Assembly (NCBI RefSeq): GCF_006716745.1
Contig: NZ_VFPP01000001.1
Location: 2,790,001-2,854,000 of the forward strand
DNA from: Saccharothrix saharensis
Lineage (GTDB): Bacteria; Actinomycetota; Actinomycetes; Mycobacteriales; Pseudonocardiaceae
DNA length: 64,000 bases
Direction: 5' to 3'
In this document: one piece after another, positions 8,057-18,200 of the stretch
Position numbering within the stretch: position 1 is the stretch's first letter
Layout: each line of letters begins with the position of its first letter
Notes under the pieces: generated by a model
The model's input: the letters and a program-made list of their open reading frames with translations, nothing else
The model's database searches: none
Told to the model about the DNA's origin: nothing
Position numbers and translations under genes: made by a program

Positions 8057-9239
8057 GTGTGCCGCCCGGAAAGTCATCGCCGCTGGTGAAGCGAGAGCGC
8101 CGTCGTCTTTGGAAGCATGGCCGGGTGATCGAGTCCCTGCTGTACAAGGTGACCCGGAAGCTGCTGTCCGTCCCGGCGGTGCTTCTCGCAGCGAGACGGT
8201 GAAGGACGCCGAACTGCTCGTCTTGCGGCACGAGAACGCGATCCTGCGCCGACAACTCGTGGGTCCGGTCCATCACGAGCCCGCCGATCGGTTCTGGTTC
8301 GCCGCCCTGTCCAGGCTGGTGGATCGTCGACGTTGGGGAGAGGTCTTCCCAGTCACGCCCGCCACTCTGCTCGCCTGGCACCGCAGACTCTTGGGCCGCG
8401 AGTGGGATAAGTCTCGTGCACGTCGACGCATCGGACGCCCACCGACACGAGCGGCGATCAAGTCGCTCGTGCTGCGGCTCGCCAGGGAGAACCCACGGTG
8501 GGGCCACCGCCGAATCCAGGGCGAACTGGCTCGACTCGGCCACGGGATCGCCCATCCGACGGTCTGGTAGATCCTGCACGACGCCGGCATCGACCCGGCG
8601 CCACGCCGCACCGGCCCGACCTGGCGAGAATTGCTCACCGCCCAGGCCCAGGGCATCATCGCGGCCGACTTCCTCCACCTCGACACTGTGTTCGGCAAAC
8701 GCCTCTACGCGCTGGCGTTCCTCGAGCACGGCACCAGGCGCCTGCACATCACCGCAGTCACAGCCCCACCCGACCCAGGCCTGGACAACGCAGCAAGCCA
8801 GGAACCTCACCGCAGACCTCGGAACGCGCATGGAATCCCTGCGCTTCCTGCTCCGCGACCGCGACGGCAAGTTCAGCCAGGTCTTCGACGCCGTCTCCCA
8901 CGCCGACGACCTCCGCGTCATCAAGAGCGCACCACAGGCACCGCGGATGAACGCCCACTGCGAACGGGTCATCGGCACCATCAGACGCGAACTCCTCGAC
9001 CACATCCTGATCACCGGCGAGAGCCACGCACACCAAGTCCTCAAGACCTGCGAAGACCACTACAACCGACACCGACCCCACCACGCCCGCGACCAACTAC
9101 CACCCGAGACTCAACATCAACTTCCGGCAGTCCACGACCTCAACGTCCGCAGGCTGCACCGCACCCGCATCCTCGGCGGCCTCGTCAACGAGTACAGACA
9201 TGTCGCTTGACCAGCAGCGATGACTTCTCCATCGGCACA
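8057..9239 (+). mobile_element. IS element copy 1 (rve-type), degenerate
   Basis: A 1.18-kb element with imperfect terminal inverted repeats: left TGTGCCGCCCGGAAAGTCAT (8058 on), right the complement of TGTGCCGATGGAGAAGTCAT (ending 9239). The transposase (GTG 8125 to 9210) aligns along its length with copy 2 at 22473-23554. It has a frameshift near 8190, a TAG replacing the Gln after STVW-like PTVW at 8568-8570, and another frameshift near 8770. Its right end cuts a tyrosine-recombinase gene on the opposite strand. Dead unless complemented. Confidence 0.85.
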
Positions 9240-9560
9240 GGTTGCTTCACCCGTTCTATTGGGGAGCGGTCGATGTCCTCCTCGTCGAGCATTAGCCACT
9301 TGAAGAACTGCTGCAGACCCTTGTGCTTGTTCAACGCCGTGGCACCCGAGCGGGTCTCGATCATCCACGCCTGGAATGCCTCGACGTGGGCCTTGGTCAC
9401 CTCGCACGGGTCGTCGGCCGCGTCGTCGGCGTCCGGGTCGGGCGAGTACTCGGCCAGGTAGCCGGCCAGTTGGGTGGCGGCGACGAGGTAGTTGTAGCGG
9501 CGCGACTCGGCAGTATCGGCCCGTACCTGGTGGGCTGGGATACGGGTGACGGGCTTCTAC
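9240..9560 (-). pseudogene. Tyrosine recombinase, N-terminal stump
   Basis: The minus strand reads RRYNYLVAATQLAGYLAEY, then an acidic linker, then VTKAHVEAFQAWMIETRS and ALNKHKGLQQFFKWLMLDEE ending SPIERVKQP. This is a SAM-like core-binding domain of phage-type integrases. The reading frame runs directly into the inverted repeat of IS copy 1 (PMEKSS is IS-encoded), so the catalytic domain has been lost. It shows that an integrated element, probably phage- or AICE-like, once reached this point. Confidence 0.7.
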
Positions 9561-9911
9561 GAGGCGTCCAAGACCGGCGGGCACCGGTCACAGGACTGAT
9601 CAGAAACCTTGGACTTCCTCGTCGAACGCTTCGCTTGGCCTTGCGTCGCTGGTGCCTCCGTTGCGCTCTGGCGAGCTGTCCCTCACGAGCCTGGTCGGGT
9701 GGAGCGCGCTCCACACCGCGCAGGCTATGGCGTACTCGCGGCGGTTCACATCGGAGGGGAACAGCACTTCGAGGCGTCGTACCTTCACCTGCTCCACTGT
9801 GCCCGTGGGCCGTTGGCCACACGATCCCTCGCCCGGGCGACAGGAACGGGCAGTGTGGCTGGCGGTCCAGTGGGGGTTGTCCGTCTCCTCCTAACACCGC
9901 CGATGAGTCGA
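9561..9911. other. Stretch without a supported gene
   Basis: About 350 bp between the integrase stump and the Vsr stump. A 65-aa minus-strand frame (9600-9797) reads RRLEVLFPSDVNRREYAIAC but matches nothing I know and has no ribosome site. Treated as eroded DNA. Confidence 0.4.
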
Positions 9912-10152
9912 TCACCTGACTGACCGCCTGATGCGCGTTGCGACCAGCCCATGTATACGTTCCGCAGCCTCTTCGGGGTCCTCGTGTTCCCACACCCTGA
10001 CGACCAACCACCCTGCTGCAGTCAACCTGACGTCCGTGTCCCGGTCGCGCAGAGCAACGCCCCGCAGCTTCAACCGCCACCATGCGCGGTTGGCCCGGGG
10101 AAGTCGACCGTGCACCGGGCAGGTGTGCCAGAAGCAGCCGTCGACGAACAGG
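9912..10152 (-). pseudogene. Very-short-patch-repair (Vsr) endonuclease, C-terminal part
   Basis: About 80 residues read LFVDGCFWHTCPVHGRLPRA, then NRAWWRLKL, then DVRLTAAGWLVVRVWEHEDP and EEAAERIHGLV. This is the distinctive C-terminal half of Vsr T:G-mismatch endonucleases, including VDGCFWH and the WEHED segment. The N-terminal part with the first catalytic Asp is missing: the frame begins inside an IS-end-like sequence at 10153. Vsr genes normally accompany a cytosine methylase; none is seen here. Confidence 0.72.
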
Positions 10153-10210
10153 TGTGCCGCTCGAAAAGTCATCGTCGCAGGTCATATGTCACGATCAGCA
10201 ATCCGAGCGA
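10153..10210. mobile_element. Solo IS end beside the Vsr stump
   Basis: TGTGCCGCTCGAAAAGTCAT (10153-10172 region) is nearly identical to the left end of IS copy 2 at 22409. The following GATCAGCAATCCG stretch instead resembles 18810-18823. No transposase follows, so this is an abandoned end left by deletion. It marks the break point of the Vsr gene. Confidence 0.55.
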
Positions 10211-10901
10211 CCGTGAGAGTGCCGGTGCGATTACTGCGTGAGCGCCAGGGCCACGTGTGAGGTCGGCGTCGACTGGGCGACCACCTGTGACGACCAGCAG
10301 AAAGCGTCACCGCAATCGTTCAGCCTCATATGGACGCGTGGGTCCTGCCTAGGCTGTGCGGCACCGGCTATCTGTACGAGGCACTGCACGGCATCCGCAA
10401 CCTGCACTATCCGCGGTGTCAACCGCGCGACGCCACACTGTGACCCTCAGCCGCCCTCGAGATGCACCTCGAACGGCATCGCCCCAAGCGGAGCGATAGA
10501 GTCATACAGCACACCCCGAGTCGCCTTCAATCGATCACGAAGAGACGACCACTTGACCAGACGATATGTTGCAGACTCAACCCCCAGGGTGGGCCAGATC
10601 ATGGCCTGACCTGCGAAAACATCAAGTTCACAGGTTGTGACAGTGCAGTTGAGTACACCTCAACGCAGTTCACCCCTGTTCATTCACCTTGAATTCTCCC
10701 AATTTCCTCCCATCTTCCTCCCACGGCAAACCCATGTCGACCCCAGCGGACATCGAACACTTGTGCACCCATCGAGTGACCGAACTCCACCAGTGCTGCC
10801 ATCGCCGCAGTGTCAGCGGCTACCGCACCAGCCGCAGGACAGAGCCGTGACGGCAACTTCGAAGGCCACGGACGGAACGACCTGGCACCACCGCGAGTTT
10901 T
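10211..10901. other. Stretch without a supported gene
   Basis: About 690 bp with several short open frames on both strands but no recognisable protein, no convincing ribosome sites and lower GC than the neighbours. The last 20 bp contain the promoter/operator of the toxin-antitoxin pair. Confidence 0.45.
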
Positions 10902-10911
10902 AAGGTACCTT
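10902..10911. promoter_or_regulatory. Palindrome upstream of the antitoxin gene
   Basis: A perfect 10-bp palindrome, AAGGTACCTT, ends 6 bp before the antitoxin ATG. Type II antitoxins usually bind a dyad over their own promoter, so this is the likely autoregulatory site. Binding is inferred from position. Confidence 0.5.
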
Positions 10912-10917
10912 GCAACT

Positions 10918-11406
10918 ATGTCCACGGCTGCGTCAGAGATCAACTTCAGCGATCTGTCGAACAAGCCGGCCGACTCCGTCCGCAAGCTCCAGGAGTCGCC
11001 GAGCCGGACACTGCTCGTGCACCGCCGCGGCGACGAGGAGGACCTGGTCCTCACCACGGCCAGCCGAGCGCAAGAGGTCCGTGAGGTCGTCTCGACCACC
11101 ACCGCCCTTTTCGTGGCGCTGATGCAGCACAGCGAGAGCGTCCGCGACCTGGTGACCGACGTGATGCCCACGGCGTTCCCCTGGGTACGGTTCCTGCCAC
11201 GCGAGGACATGCAGGCATTCGTCGTCGAACTCGTCGACGTCCTGCAAGCCGCCGACTCGCTCGGCACCCCGGCCCCGGTAACCCAGCTCATCAGCCAGTG
11301 GCAGCACACCGCCGAAGTCCACGCCGACCCACGACTCCTCGCCATCCTCCACCAAGACGGCGACGACCTCGGTGACGTCCCCGCACCAGGAGCAGCCACC
11401 GCGTGA
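10918..11406 (+). CDS. Phd/YefM-like antitoxin
   Basis: 162 aa. The N-terminal 55 residues (INFSDLSNKPADSVRKLQES, then LLVHRRGDEEDLVLTTASRA) resemble the Phd/YefM DNA-binding antitoxin fold: a short beta strand, a helix, then a strand pair. The remainder is a longer helical extension than usual. ATG 10918 fits the operator just upstream; the frame is open further upstream but with non-coding character. The stop overlaps the next gene's GTG by 4 bp, typical of antitoxin-toxin pairs. Neutralising role inferred from context. Confidence 0.65.
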   Translation: MSTAASEINFSDLSNKPADSVRKLQESPSRTLLVHRRGDEEDLVLTTASRAQEVREVVSTTTALFVALMQHSESVRDLVTDVMPTAFPWVRFLPREDMQAFVVELVDVLQAADSLGTPAPVTQLISQWQHTAEVHADPRLLAILHQDGDDLGDVPAPGAATA

Positions 11407-11759
11407 GCCCGAAGAAAGGCGACCCTGTCGCCCCGCCCACCATCGGGAACGAGTGGCGCATCCGCTACTGCACCACCGACGCGGTCAAAGGCTGGCAGGA
11501 CCTCGAAACCCGAGCATCGGGCAACCTGCGCCAAGCCTGGGACACCATGCGCAACGACCCCGGCCCGGGTCCCGGCAAGCCCACCAACCGCCACCACCAA
11601 CTCAAAGGCAGCCTCGCCCACGGCACGTACAACGGGAAGACCCTGCCCCGCTGGCAGATCGAGGTCACCGGCGGCGACCGCATCTGGTACCTACTGGACG
11701 CCGACAAGCACACCGTATGGGTGCAATATGCTGGCGCCCACCCCAAAGCCACCGAGTGA
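11403..11759 (+). CDS. RelE/ParE-like toxin
   Basis: 118 aa, translationally coupled (GTGA overlap) to the antitoxin gene. The sequence has the RelE-superfamily arrangement: an early helix with AVKGWQDLETRASGNLRQAW, the block HHQLKGSLAHG, then strands PRWQIEVTGGDRIWYLLD and TVWVQYAGAHP. The core HQLKG...W(Q/R)..V..GDRIWY pattern resembles toxins that cleave mRNA on the ribosome. Catalytic residues in this superfamily vary, so ribonuclease activity is inferred. The stop is 108 bp from the convergent NACHT gene end. Confidence 0.65.
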   Translation: MSPKKGDPVAPPTIGNEWRIRYCTTDAVKGWQDLETRASGNLRQAWDTMRNDPGPGPGKPTNRHHQLKGSLAHGTYNGKTLPRWQIEVTGGDRIWYLLDADKHTVWVQYAGAHPKATE

Positions 11760-11866
11760 ACCTCAACGTCACACGGACATCGCGCAGTTGAGCGCGAATC
11801 AAGTGCTCTGTCGACGCGAGCGGCACGAAGACACCCAGCTCACAACCGTCATCGCGAAATGTTGCT

Positions 11867-14467
11867 TCAACCGGCCGATCTTTCGTCCACAAGCCGGTCT
11901 TGCAGGCGAGGGTGCTTGAACTGGTATAGCGTGCCCACGGTGCGCAGCACGCGGCGGTCGCGCTCCGCCTCGAGCGAGGAAACGCCGCGGATCCGGATGC
12001 CTCGCAGCCTCAGTTGCAGGCACACCAGTGTCGTCCGCCACGCATCGCAGGAACCGATGCCGAGGCTGAGTCCCACCATGACCGTGATCGCCGCGAAGGT
12101 GATCGCCCCGGCCAACGGTCCGTGGAGCACCCCCTGCTTCAACCCTAGCGGCACGCCCAGGGCCAACCCGCAGGTGAGACCGAAGGTGATGGCGCGTTTC
12201 ACGTCCTGGACCCATGCCACATACGGATCTGTGGCGGTCTGCATGGACGGACGGCCGAAGCCGACCATGACCCCGAAGACGAACGTCATCGTCAAGCCCG
12301 CGCCGATGCCCTGCCGCGGTCCGTCGGTGAACCCGTACGCCAGTCCGATGGGCAGTCCGCCCGCGAGACCCGACAGCGGGTGGAACCGGCTCGCGAGCGA
12401 TCGCCACCGCGAGCGTTCGCCCGTCCGTAGCGGAGCCGCAGCGCCGGTCGGCCCGCGCCAGATCACCACGCCCGCACCGAGGCCCGCCAGGACCCCGAGG
12501 CCCCAGTGCGTCTGGTTCCCGACCGCGATGACCGTGGCGACCCCGGTGGTCACCGCCGCGCCGAGGCTGAACGCCGCGGTGTTGCCGCTGGCCCTGGCGA
12601 ACCGGCGGGAATGGCGCAGTTCGGACATGAGACCGGTCAGCAGGCCGAACACCAGGCCGATCGCGGACAGGTAGACGAGGCCGAAAGCGGCCCCGGTGGA
12701 TCCGTCGACCACGTACCTGCCGTGCGGTCCGAACATCACCGGCCCGAACACCGCGCCCAGGACCACCCCGATGACCGCGGGAACGCTCACGCGAACCGCA
12801 CGCTCGTGCCACCGCTTCACCCACCAGTGGATCTGCCACCAGGCGAGGTCGCGGGTGTTGTCCTGTTCCAGCATCCGCGCCGCCACGAAGGTCAGCAGCG
12901 CTCGGTGCTCACCGGCCCCGACGGAGCGGTCGAGCAGCGCGTTCTCCACCTCCTCCCGGACGTTGAACCTGCCCGGCGTCAGCAGGTCTCGAACGAGGTC
13001 TGCGTCGGTGTGGTCGCGCAGCAGGGTCAGGGTGAGCGGGGAGTCGAGGGTGTGCGCGACGACGCTGTCCGGGTGCCCGCGAAGGTGAGCGGTCAGCTGC
13101 GTCCACTGCGGTGCGGTGTCGTCGCGGTTGAGCCCGTCGAGGTAATCGGCTGCGTCCGCGGCCGGGACCGGCAACAGTTCGAGCGCCGCGGCCGCGTGCA
13201 CGTGTTCGCCGGTGATCACCGCGTCGGCGAACTCCCTCGTCCGGGTCGCCAGCACCAGGCGGAATGTCGACGGCTTGCGGATGTCGTCCAGGGCCGCCGC
13301 GCGCAACCGCGGGTCCATCTCGTCGAACCCGTCTAGGAACAGCGCGACTCCACCGCTTTTGACGAGTTGGGCGGCCATGCTGTCGCCGAACTGCTCGGCG
13401 CGCAGGAACGGGTGGTCCACGGCCAACCGTTCGGCCAGCCACTCCCCCAGCCGTTGATCGCCCGGATCCCACCCACTCGTGGTGAACAGCACCGGCACCG
13501 GCACCGCCGCCCGCTGCTGCACTGCCAGTCCCGCCCGGTGGGCCAACGCTTCGATCAACGTCAGGATCGTGGCGGCCGACTTCCCGGAACCCGCGTCGCC
13601 AAGGATCACGGTGCGCCCACCGTCGAGTCCGGCGTACACCGAGAACAGGTCACGAAGCCCACCGGACCGCAACCCCGCCGGACCGACCGCGCTCACCCCG
13701 GGCAGCGGCGGGAACAGCGGTCTTCGGCGCGGCGGGACGTTCGCGACGACCCCCACTGTGCTGGTCATGCCCTTCGCCCACTGCCAGCGGATAGGCACCG
13801 GCATCGGAACGCGGAGCCTCCTGTGGTCGGCCTCCGCGGCCCACTGGCTCGCGACCTCGATCGCCAGCCGGTCGGCCGCCACCGCGAGCTCGGTGTTCAG
13901 CAGCGGCGGGCTGGGAGGCTCAGCCAGTTTGGCCAGCACGTCTCCCGGCGTGGTGAACGCGGCGTACGCCCTCCTGATGTCGGCATGGCCGTCCAGGAAG
14001 CGACAGATCTGGTCGTGATGCCACAACGCCCAATCGTGTAACCCCATCGACGAGGCGACGGACCTGAGCGTCTCTTTGACTTTGTCGATGCCGCCCGAGC
14101 CGGGTACGGCCGAGAGGACCACGTTCGTCGCGAAAATCATGTACTTCGGCCTGCGGGTATTGCCGAGCTCACTGCGGCGCCGGTTGAGCCACTGCTCGGC
14201 TTCAGCCTTGACTTCAGCGCACAACCACGTGGCGTTCGCCGCAGGGTCCCGTGGGCGCTGATGGAACTTGGCCTGGAGGACTCCGTACCCATCCCAGGGC
14301 GCATCCGGATCGGGATAGTGCGTCCTCCCGTCGAAGGTCGCTTCCCGGCCACCGTCGCGGCCGTCACCGAACACTTCCACCTTCGCACCGAGGACCCGAA
14401 GCGCCAAGGCTTGGACGAGGTGCTCGAACTCCCGCGTGCCAAGCCTCGTCAAGTCGTAGTCCACCAT
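11867..14467 (-). CDS. Mrr-like nuclease + NACHT NTPase + membrane domain protein
   Basis: 866 aa. Residues 1-170 look like a PD-(D/E)xK restriction-endonuclease fold: EFEHLVQALALRVLG, Asp38 in GRDGGREATF, and the Q-A-K triplet ending at Lys67. Residues 285-500 are a NACHT/STAND NTPase: Walker A GDAGSGKS (290-297), Walker B VALFLDGFDEMD (374-385), and the sensor-like LATRTREF. From about 555 to 805 there are about seven to eight Gly-rich membrane helices, then a soluble tail with LYQFKHPRLQDRL. Such architecture suggests a membrane-held sensor that releases nuclease activity, by analogy with bacterial NACHT defence proteins. Function is inferred. It is divergent from the second NACHT gene. 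Confidence 0.78.
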   Translation of the reverse strand: MVDYDLTRLGTREFEHLVQALALRVLGAKVEVFGDGRDGGREATFDGRTHYPDPDAPWDGYGVLQAKFHQRPRDPAANATWLCAEVKAEAEQWLNRRRSELGNTRRPKYMIFATNVVLSAVPGSGGIDKVKETLRSVASSMGLHDWALWHHDQICRFLDGHADIRRAYAAFTTPGDVLAKLAEPPSPPLLNTELAVAADRLAIEVASQWAAEADHRRLRVPMPVPIRWQWAKGMTSTVGVVANVPPRRRPLFPPLPGVSAVGPAGLRSGGLRDLFSVYAGLDGGRTVILGDAGSGKSAATILTLIEALAHRAGLAVQQRAAVPVPVLFTTSGWDPGDQRLGEWLAERLAVDHPFLRAEQFGDSMAAQLVKSGGVALFLDGFDEMDPRLRAAALDDIRKPSTFRLVLATRTREFADAVITGEHVHAAAALELLPVPAADAADYLDGLNRDDTAPQWTQLTAHLRGHPDSVVAHTLDSPLTLTLLRDHTDADLVRDLLTPGRFNVREEVENALLDRSVGAGEHRALLTFVAARMLEQDNTRDLAWWQIHWWVKRWHERAVRVSVPAVIGVVLGAVFGPVMFGPHGRYVVDGSTGAAFGLVYLSAIGLVFGLLTGLMSELRHSRRFARASGNTAAFSLGAAVTTGVATVIAVGNQTHWGLGVLAGLGAGVVIWRGPTGAAAPLRTGERSRWRSLASRFHPLSGLAGGLPIGLAYGFTDGPRQGIGAGLTMTFVFGVMVGFGRPSMQTATDPYVAWVQDVKRAITFGLTCGLALGVPLGLKQGVLHGPLAGAITFAAITVMVGLSLGIGSCDAWRTTLVCLQLRLRGIRIRGVSSLEAERDRRVLRTVGTLYQFKHPRLQDRLVDERSAG

Positions 14468-14638
14468 GCCATCTTGCCGTATGAGGCATGCACGCCTTTA
14501 TGCGCTGTGCACGACGCTGTCGCCGGTCGAGCGGTCAGACACATGCCAGTAGTGGTGTTCTTGACACTAGATCGAGTGAGCGGATGGCAGCCAAGCGATC
14601 AGGTGAGACAGAGCCGGAATGGATCTTCCGCGACCGTT

Positions 14639-14985
14639 TTAGCGGCGGCCACGACCGGCGTAGGGCAGGGCCAGGAGCCGCTGCTGAGACAGTTGAGCGT
14701 GGCGATCCTCGAACCATGGCCGCCAACGCGGCTGAGAGTCCTCGTTCGCGCTGATGTACCTGCGGTTATGTGCAGACCTGATCAGGTGGCCTACGCCGTC
14801 GGGGCTGGCCTCTAACAGCCATCGTTGCCATGGTTCACGGTGCGTCTCCCACATGACGGGCTTCACGTCGCCCACTGTCGGGATGGTCGAATCAAGTACA
14901 AGACCGTTGGCGGCGGACATGATCAGAACTTCGTCGGTGGTTCCGCTCGGCTTCAACTCCCAGAGTTGGTGAAGGACGCTCTGGC
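14639..14985 (-). CDS. Possible ricin-type beta-trefoil fragment
   Basis: From about 14985 the minus strand reads HQLWELKPSG, EVLIMSAANGLVLDST, VMWETHREPWQRWLLE and GVGHLIRSAHNRRYIS. The QLWEL / PWQRW / HLIRSAHNRRYIS spacing recalls QxW repeats of carbohydrate-binding beta-trefoils, about one and a half repeats. There is no good start codon, because upstream in this frame the sequence overlaps the small gene at 14986-15150. So this is either a 3' fragment or reached by frameshifting from that gene. Low confidence. Confidence 0.35.
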
Positions 14986-15150
14986 TCAGTCCTTCTCCTC
15001 CGGGTGCGCGGCGTGCCGCTCGCGGACGGTCTGGGCCTTGCGGCGCACCAGCCGGACGAGCGCCCGGACTGACCGGGGTGCCCGGGTAACGACCGCCAGG
15101 GCAAGGGGAAACCAATCCTGGCCGGTCAGGGTGATCAGGGCGTCGATCAT
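14986..15150 (-). CDS. Small basic protein, 54 aa
   Basis: ATG 15150 is preceded by CAGGAGAGG about 9 bp upstream, a better ribosome site than any alternative here. The product starts MIDALITLTGQDWFPLALAV and continues with an Arg-rich amphipathic stretch RSVRALVRLVRRKAQTVRER. It lies divergently next to the HTH-NACHT gene (15255), sharing its 5' region, so it may be a small regulator or partner. It could equally be the intact 5' end of a longer broken gene with the beta-trefoil fragment downstream. Family unknown. Confidence 0.45.
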   Translation of the reverse strand: MIDALITLTGQDWFPLALAVVTRAPRSVRALVRLVRRKAQTVRERHAAHPEEKD

Positions 15151-15254
15151 GAGGTCGGTCCTCTCCTGGGTGGCGTTCCGGTTCCCACGGTCGGCGGCCG
15201 GTACCGTTTCCCGCCATCGCCGGATGAAGCTCGGGAAACCGGCAGAGGAGAGGG

Positions 15255-18200
15255 GTGCCGCGCGTGCCGCAGGGAGGTCGGAAACACCGGGGTGAGGCCG
15301 GTCCGCTGCCCGCGCTGACCGGGTTTCACGCCCGGCTTGCCGAGGCGATGGGAAACGCCGGGATCGGCAGCGTGAACCGGCTGGTGCCCTTGGTGCGGCC
15401 GCACATCCCGAGAAACGAGTTGTACGAGATCTGCGGCGGTCGCGCGCTCCCGGAGCGGGCCGATGTCGAGCGGCTCGCCCGCGCGCTCTCGGTGTCCTCG
15501 GAGCACCTCCTGCCCACGTGGGAGGAGGCGAAGGCCGCGCTGGAACGCGAGACGCTGCTCAGCATGTCCGCCCGCGGCGCGGCCAAGGCGTCCTGGCGCG
15601 ACCTGCCACTGCCTGCGGACAGCCTGCTCGACATCCTCAATGCGCAGCACGCTGCGAGCGACACCTTCCCGTACCGACTCCTTGGGGTGAACCCGCCCCC
15701 GGTCTCCCGGATCCACGTCAAATCGGCCCTGCGACCAGCCGAGGCCCCTAAACGCAAGGAGAAGGAGGACCCGTCGGCACGCCTCCCGGTCCCGCTCGAC
15801 GTGGCGCTGGGCAGGCATGAGCACCTGCTCATCGTCGGCGACCCGGGCTACGGAAAGTCGATGCTCGGCCGTTCGCTCGTGCGGCAACTCTCGGACCGGT
15901 GGCTACGCCTCGCCACGGCAGAACCGATCGGCGAGGCCGTGGTGCCGTTGTACGTGCCCGCCGTCCAGGTCCCGCCGACCGGTTCCTGGAGCCGTCGGCT
16001 GGCCGCTGTAGTGCGGAACAACAACTATCTGGTCGCGGAGCCGGAACCGGCGTTGTTCGCCAACCGGGTGCGCGACGTGCGCTGGCTGATCGTGGTCGAC
16101 GGCCTGGACGAGATCCACGACCCGGACCGCCGGCACGAGCTGCTGAACATCTTGAACCGACTGATGTTGCACCGAGGGCCGTACCGGCTCGTCATCACCT
16201 CACGCCCACTGCCACACGGGGAACTCGAACTCCTGCGCGCACCGGACCTCGGCGAGTACACGCTCCAACCGTTCGGTCACGACCAGCTCTCCGAGTTCGC
16301 CCATGACTGGTTCGAAGCGCAGGGGGCGGATGACGCGGCGGAAGAGGCAGATCGGTTCCTCGACCACATCGCGGAATCGCACCTCAGCGAAGTCGTCCAA
16401 GTGCCGCTGCTCGCCACCATTGCGGCCGCGATGCAGACCACGTCCCCCAAGCGCCCGCTACCTGCGACCCAGGTGGAGCTGTATGAGCGCGTCGTGGACG
16501 AACTGCTGCACGCTCGGCAGCCGACGGGCTCAGACACCGCGTGGCGGTCGTGGCTGCGCGGATCCCGCGAGTCGCTGCTGTCCTTCCTCGCCAGGCTCCA
16601 CCTGGACGGTGAGATCCCCTTGCTTCCAGCCGCGCAGCGCTGGGTGGACCTGAACAGGCCCGCCGACCTAGTGCCCCCGCGCGACTCTGAACGGCACGTC
16701 GAGCAGGTGCTGGTGGACAGCGGCCTGCTCACCGTCAGCGGTGGCGTCTTCCGGTTCATCCACCAGTCGATCGTGGAGTACCTGGCCGCCCGCTACCACG
16801 CCGAGCGCGCGGGCGCCTCGTTCGAGGGGATGCAGCGCTGGGTGGACCAGGCCGTCGAACGGGCCACCTCGGGAAACCTCGCACTGTTCACGCTGGCCAT
16901 CTGGAGCCGACACGAGTCCCACGACGGCGGGATGATCGTGCGCCGGTTGCTCGCGATAGGGGTGAAGGCGGTTGAGACGCTGGTCCGACTGGTCACGGCC
17001 GGCGTGGCACTGGACGCGGACCTGGAGAAGGCGGTGGTCGACCGTCTGATCGCACTCTTGCACGAGACAACGCACTCCCTCGACCCGGTCGGCCTAATCA
17101 GGATGGTCGGCGAGCTGCCGACCCTCGCGTACCGGTTGGAAGAGCTCGTCGCGAGCAACACCACGAAGCTCGAGAGCCGGGTCAAGGCGGCCTCGGCGTA
17201 CGCCTGGGTCGTGGACGAATCCCGTGGTGCGGAGATGCTGTATGAGTTGGTCGGTTCTGCCGACTCGACCGGCAGGCTCGACATCTTCTACGCACTGCAG
17301 GCGTTGGGGCATGACGGCGCAATCCTCGTGGATCTCGCGCAATCGGTCTTGGACGACCGGGGGACCGATCGTTGGACTCGTGTGAACGCCGCGTACGCCC
17401 TGGTCGAGTGCGACAGGGCCGAGGGCGCCGCGGATCTGGTGATGGATTTGGCGAAGAACAGCGACATCACCGACAGCGTGTTCGTCCACGCCGCCAGCTT
17501 CGTGCTCGCGGTCCGCGGCCGGCAGTGCGCGGGCGACATCATGCGCATGATGGACGGGCACCGACACATTCATGTGTGGTGCCTGGATGAGCTGGCCAAG
17601 GCGCTGGGCGAAGTCGGTGCGCACGATGCGCTCGCCCAGCTGGGGCGGTACGTCTTCGAACACCCCGAGGCCGACGGCGACAGCGACCTCGTGAACGGCG
17701 TTGTGCGGGCGTGGAGCCTGTCGGCGGGCGAGCGCGGAGCTGGCCACGAGGTCGCGGACACGATTCGCTCGGCGCCGCACATATCCCAGGATACGAAGCT
17801 CTGGGCGGCACGCGAGATGCACCGGATGGGCCTTCAGCGGGAAGCAGCCGACTTGATCATGAGAATCGCTCCGAGACCGGAGCACGGAGACCATGACGTC
17901 AGCTTCTGGTGGGCGTTCGAGGTCCCACTGGAGACCGACCGAGGAAAGTACCTCTCCCATATCATCCGGGTCACGGGCGACCACGGGCTGGTGAAGTTCT
18001 CGAAGCTGACCGACGTGGTGATTCAAGGCGGGAACGCCGACACGGTGGTCGAGGCGGCCCGTCGGTTGCTCACGAACCCTGTGGAACGGCAGGGCTGCCG
18101 CCTGGCTGCCGTCCGGGCATGGCTGCGGGCCGACGTCACAGCCGCACCGACGATCCTGCCGATCCTGCGCGGCTTTCAGCCGGGACCGGAAGAACGGCTC

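Noticed and set aside
9600-9797. 65-aa minus-strand frame with RRLEVLFPSDVNRREYAIAC
   Set aside because: No start signal, no known family, and it lies among eroded mobile DNA.
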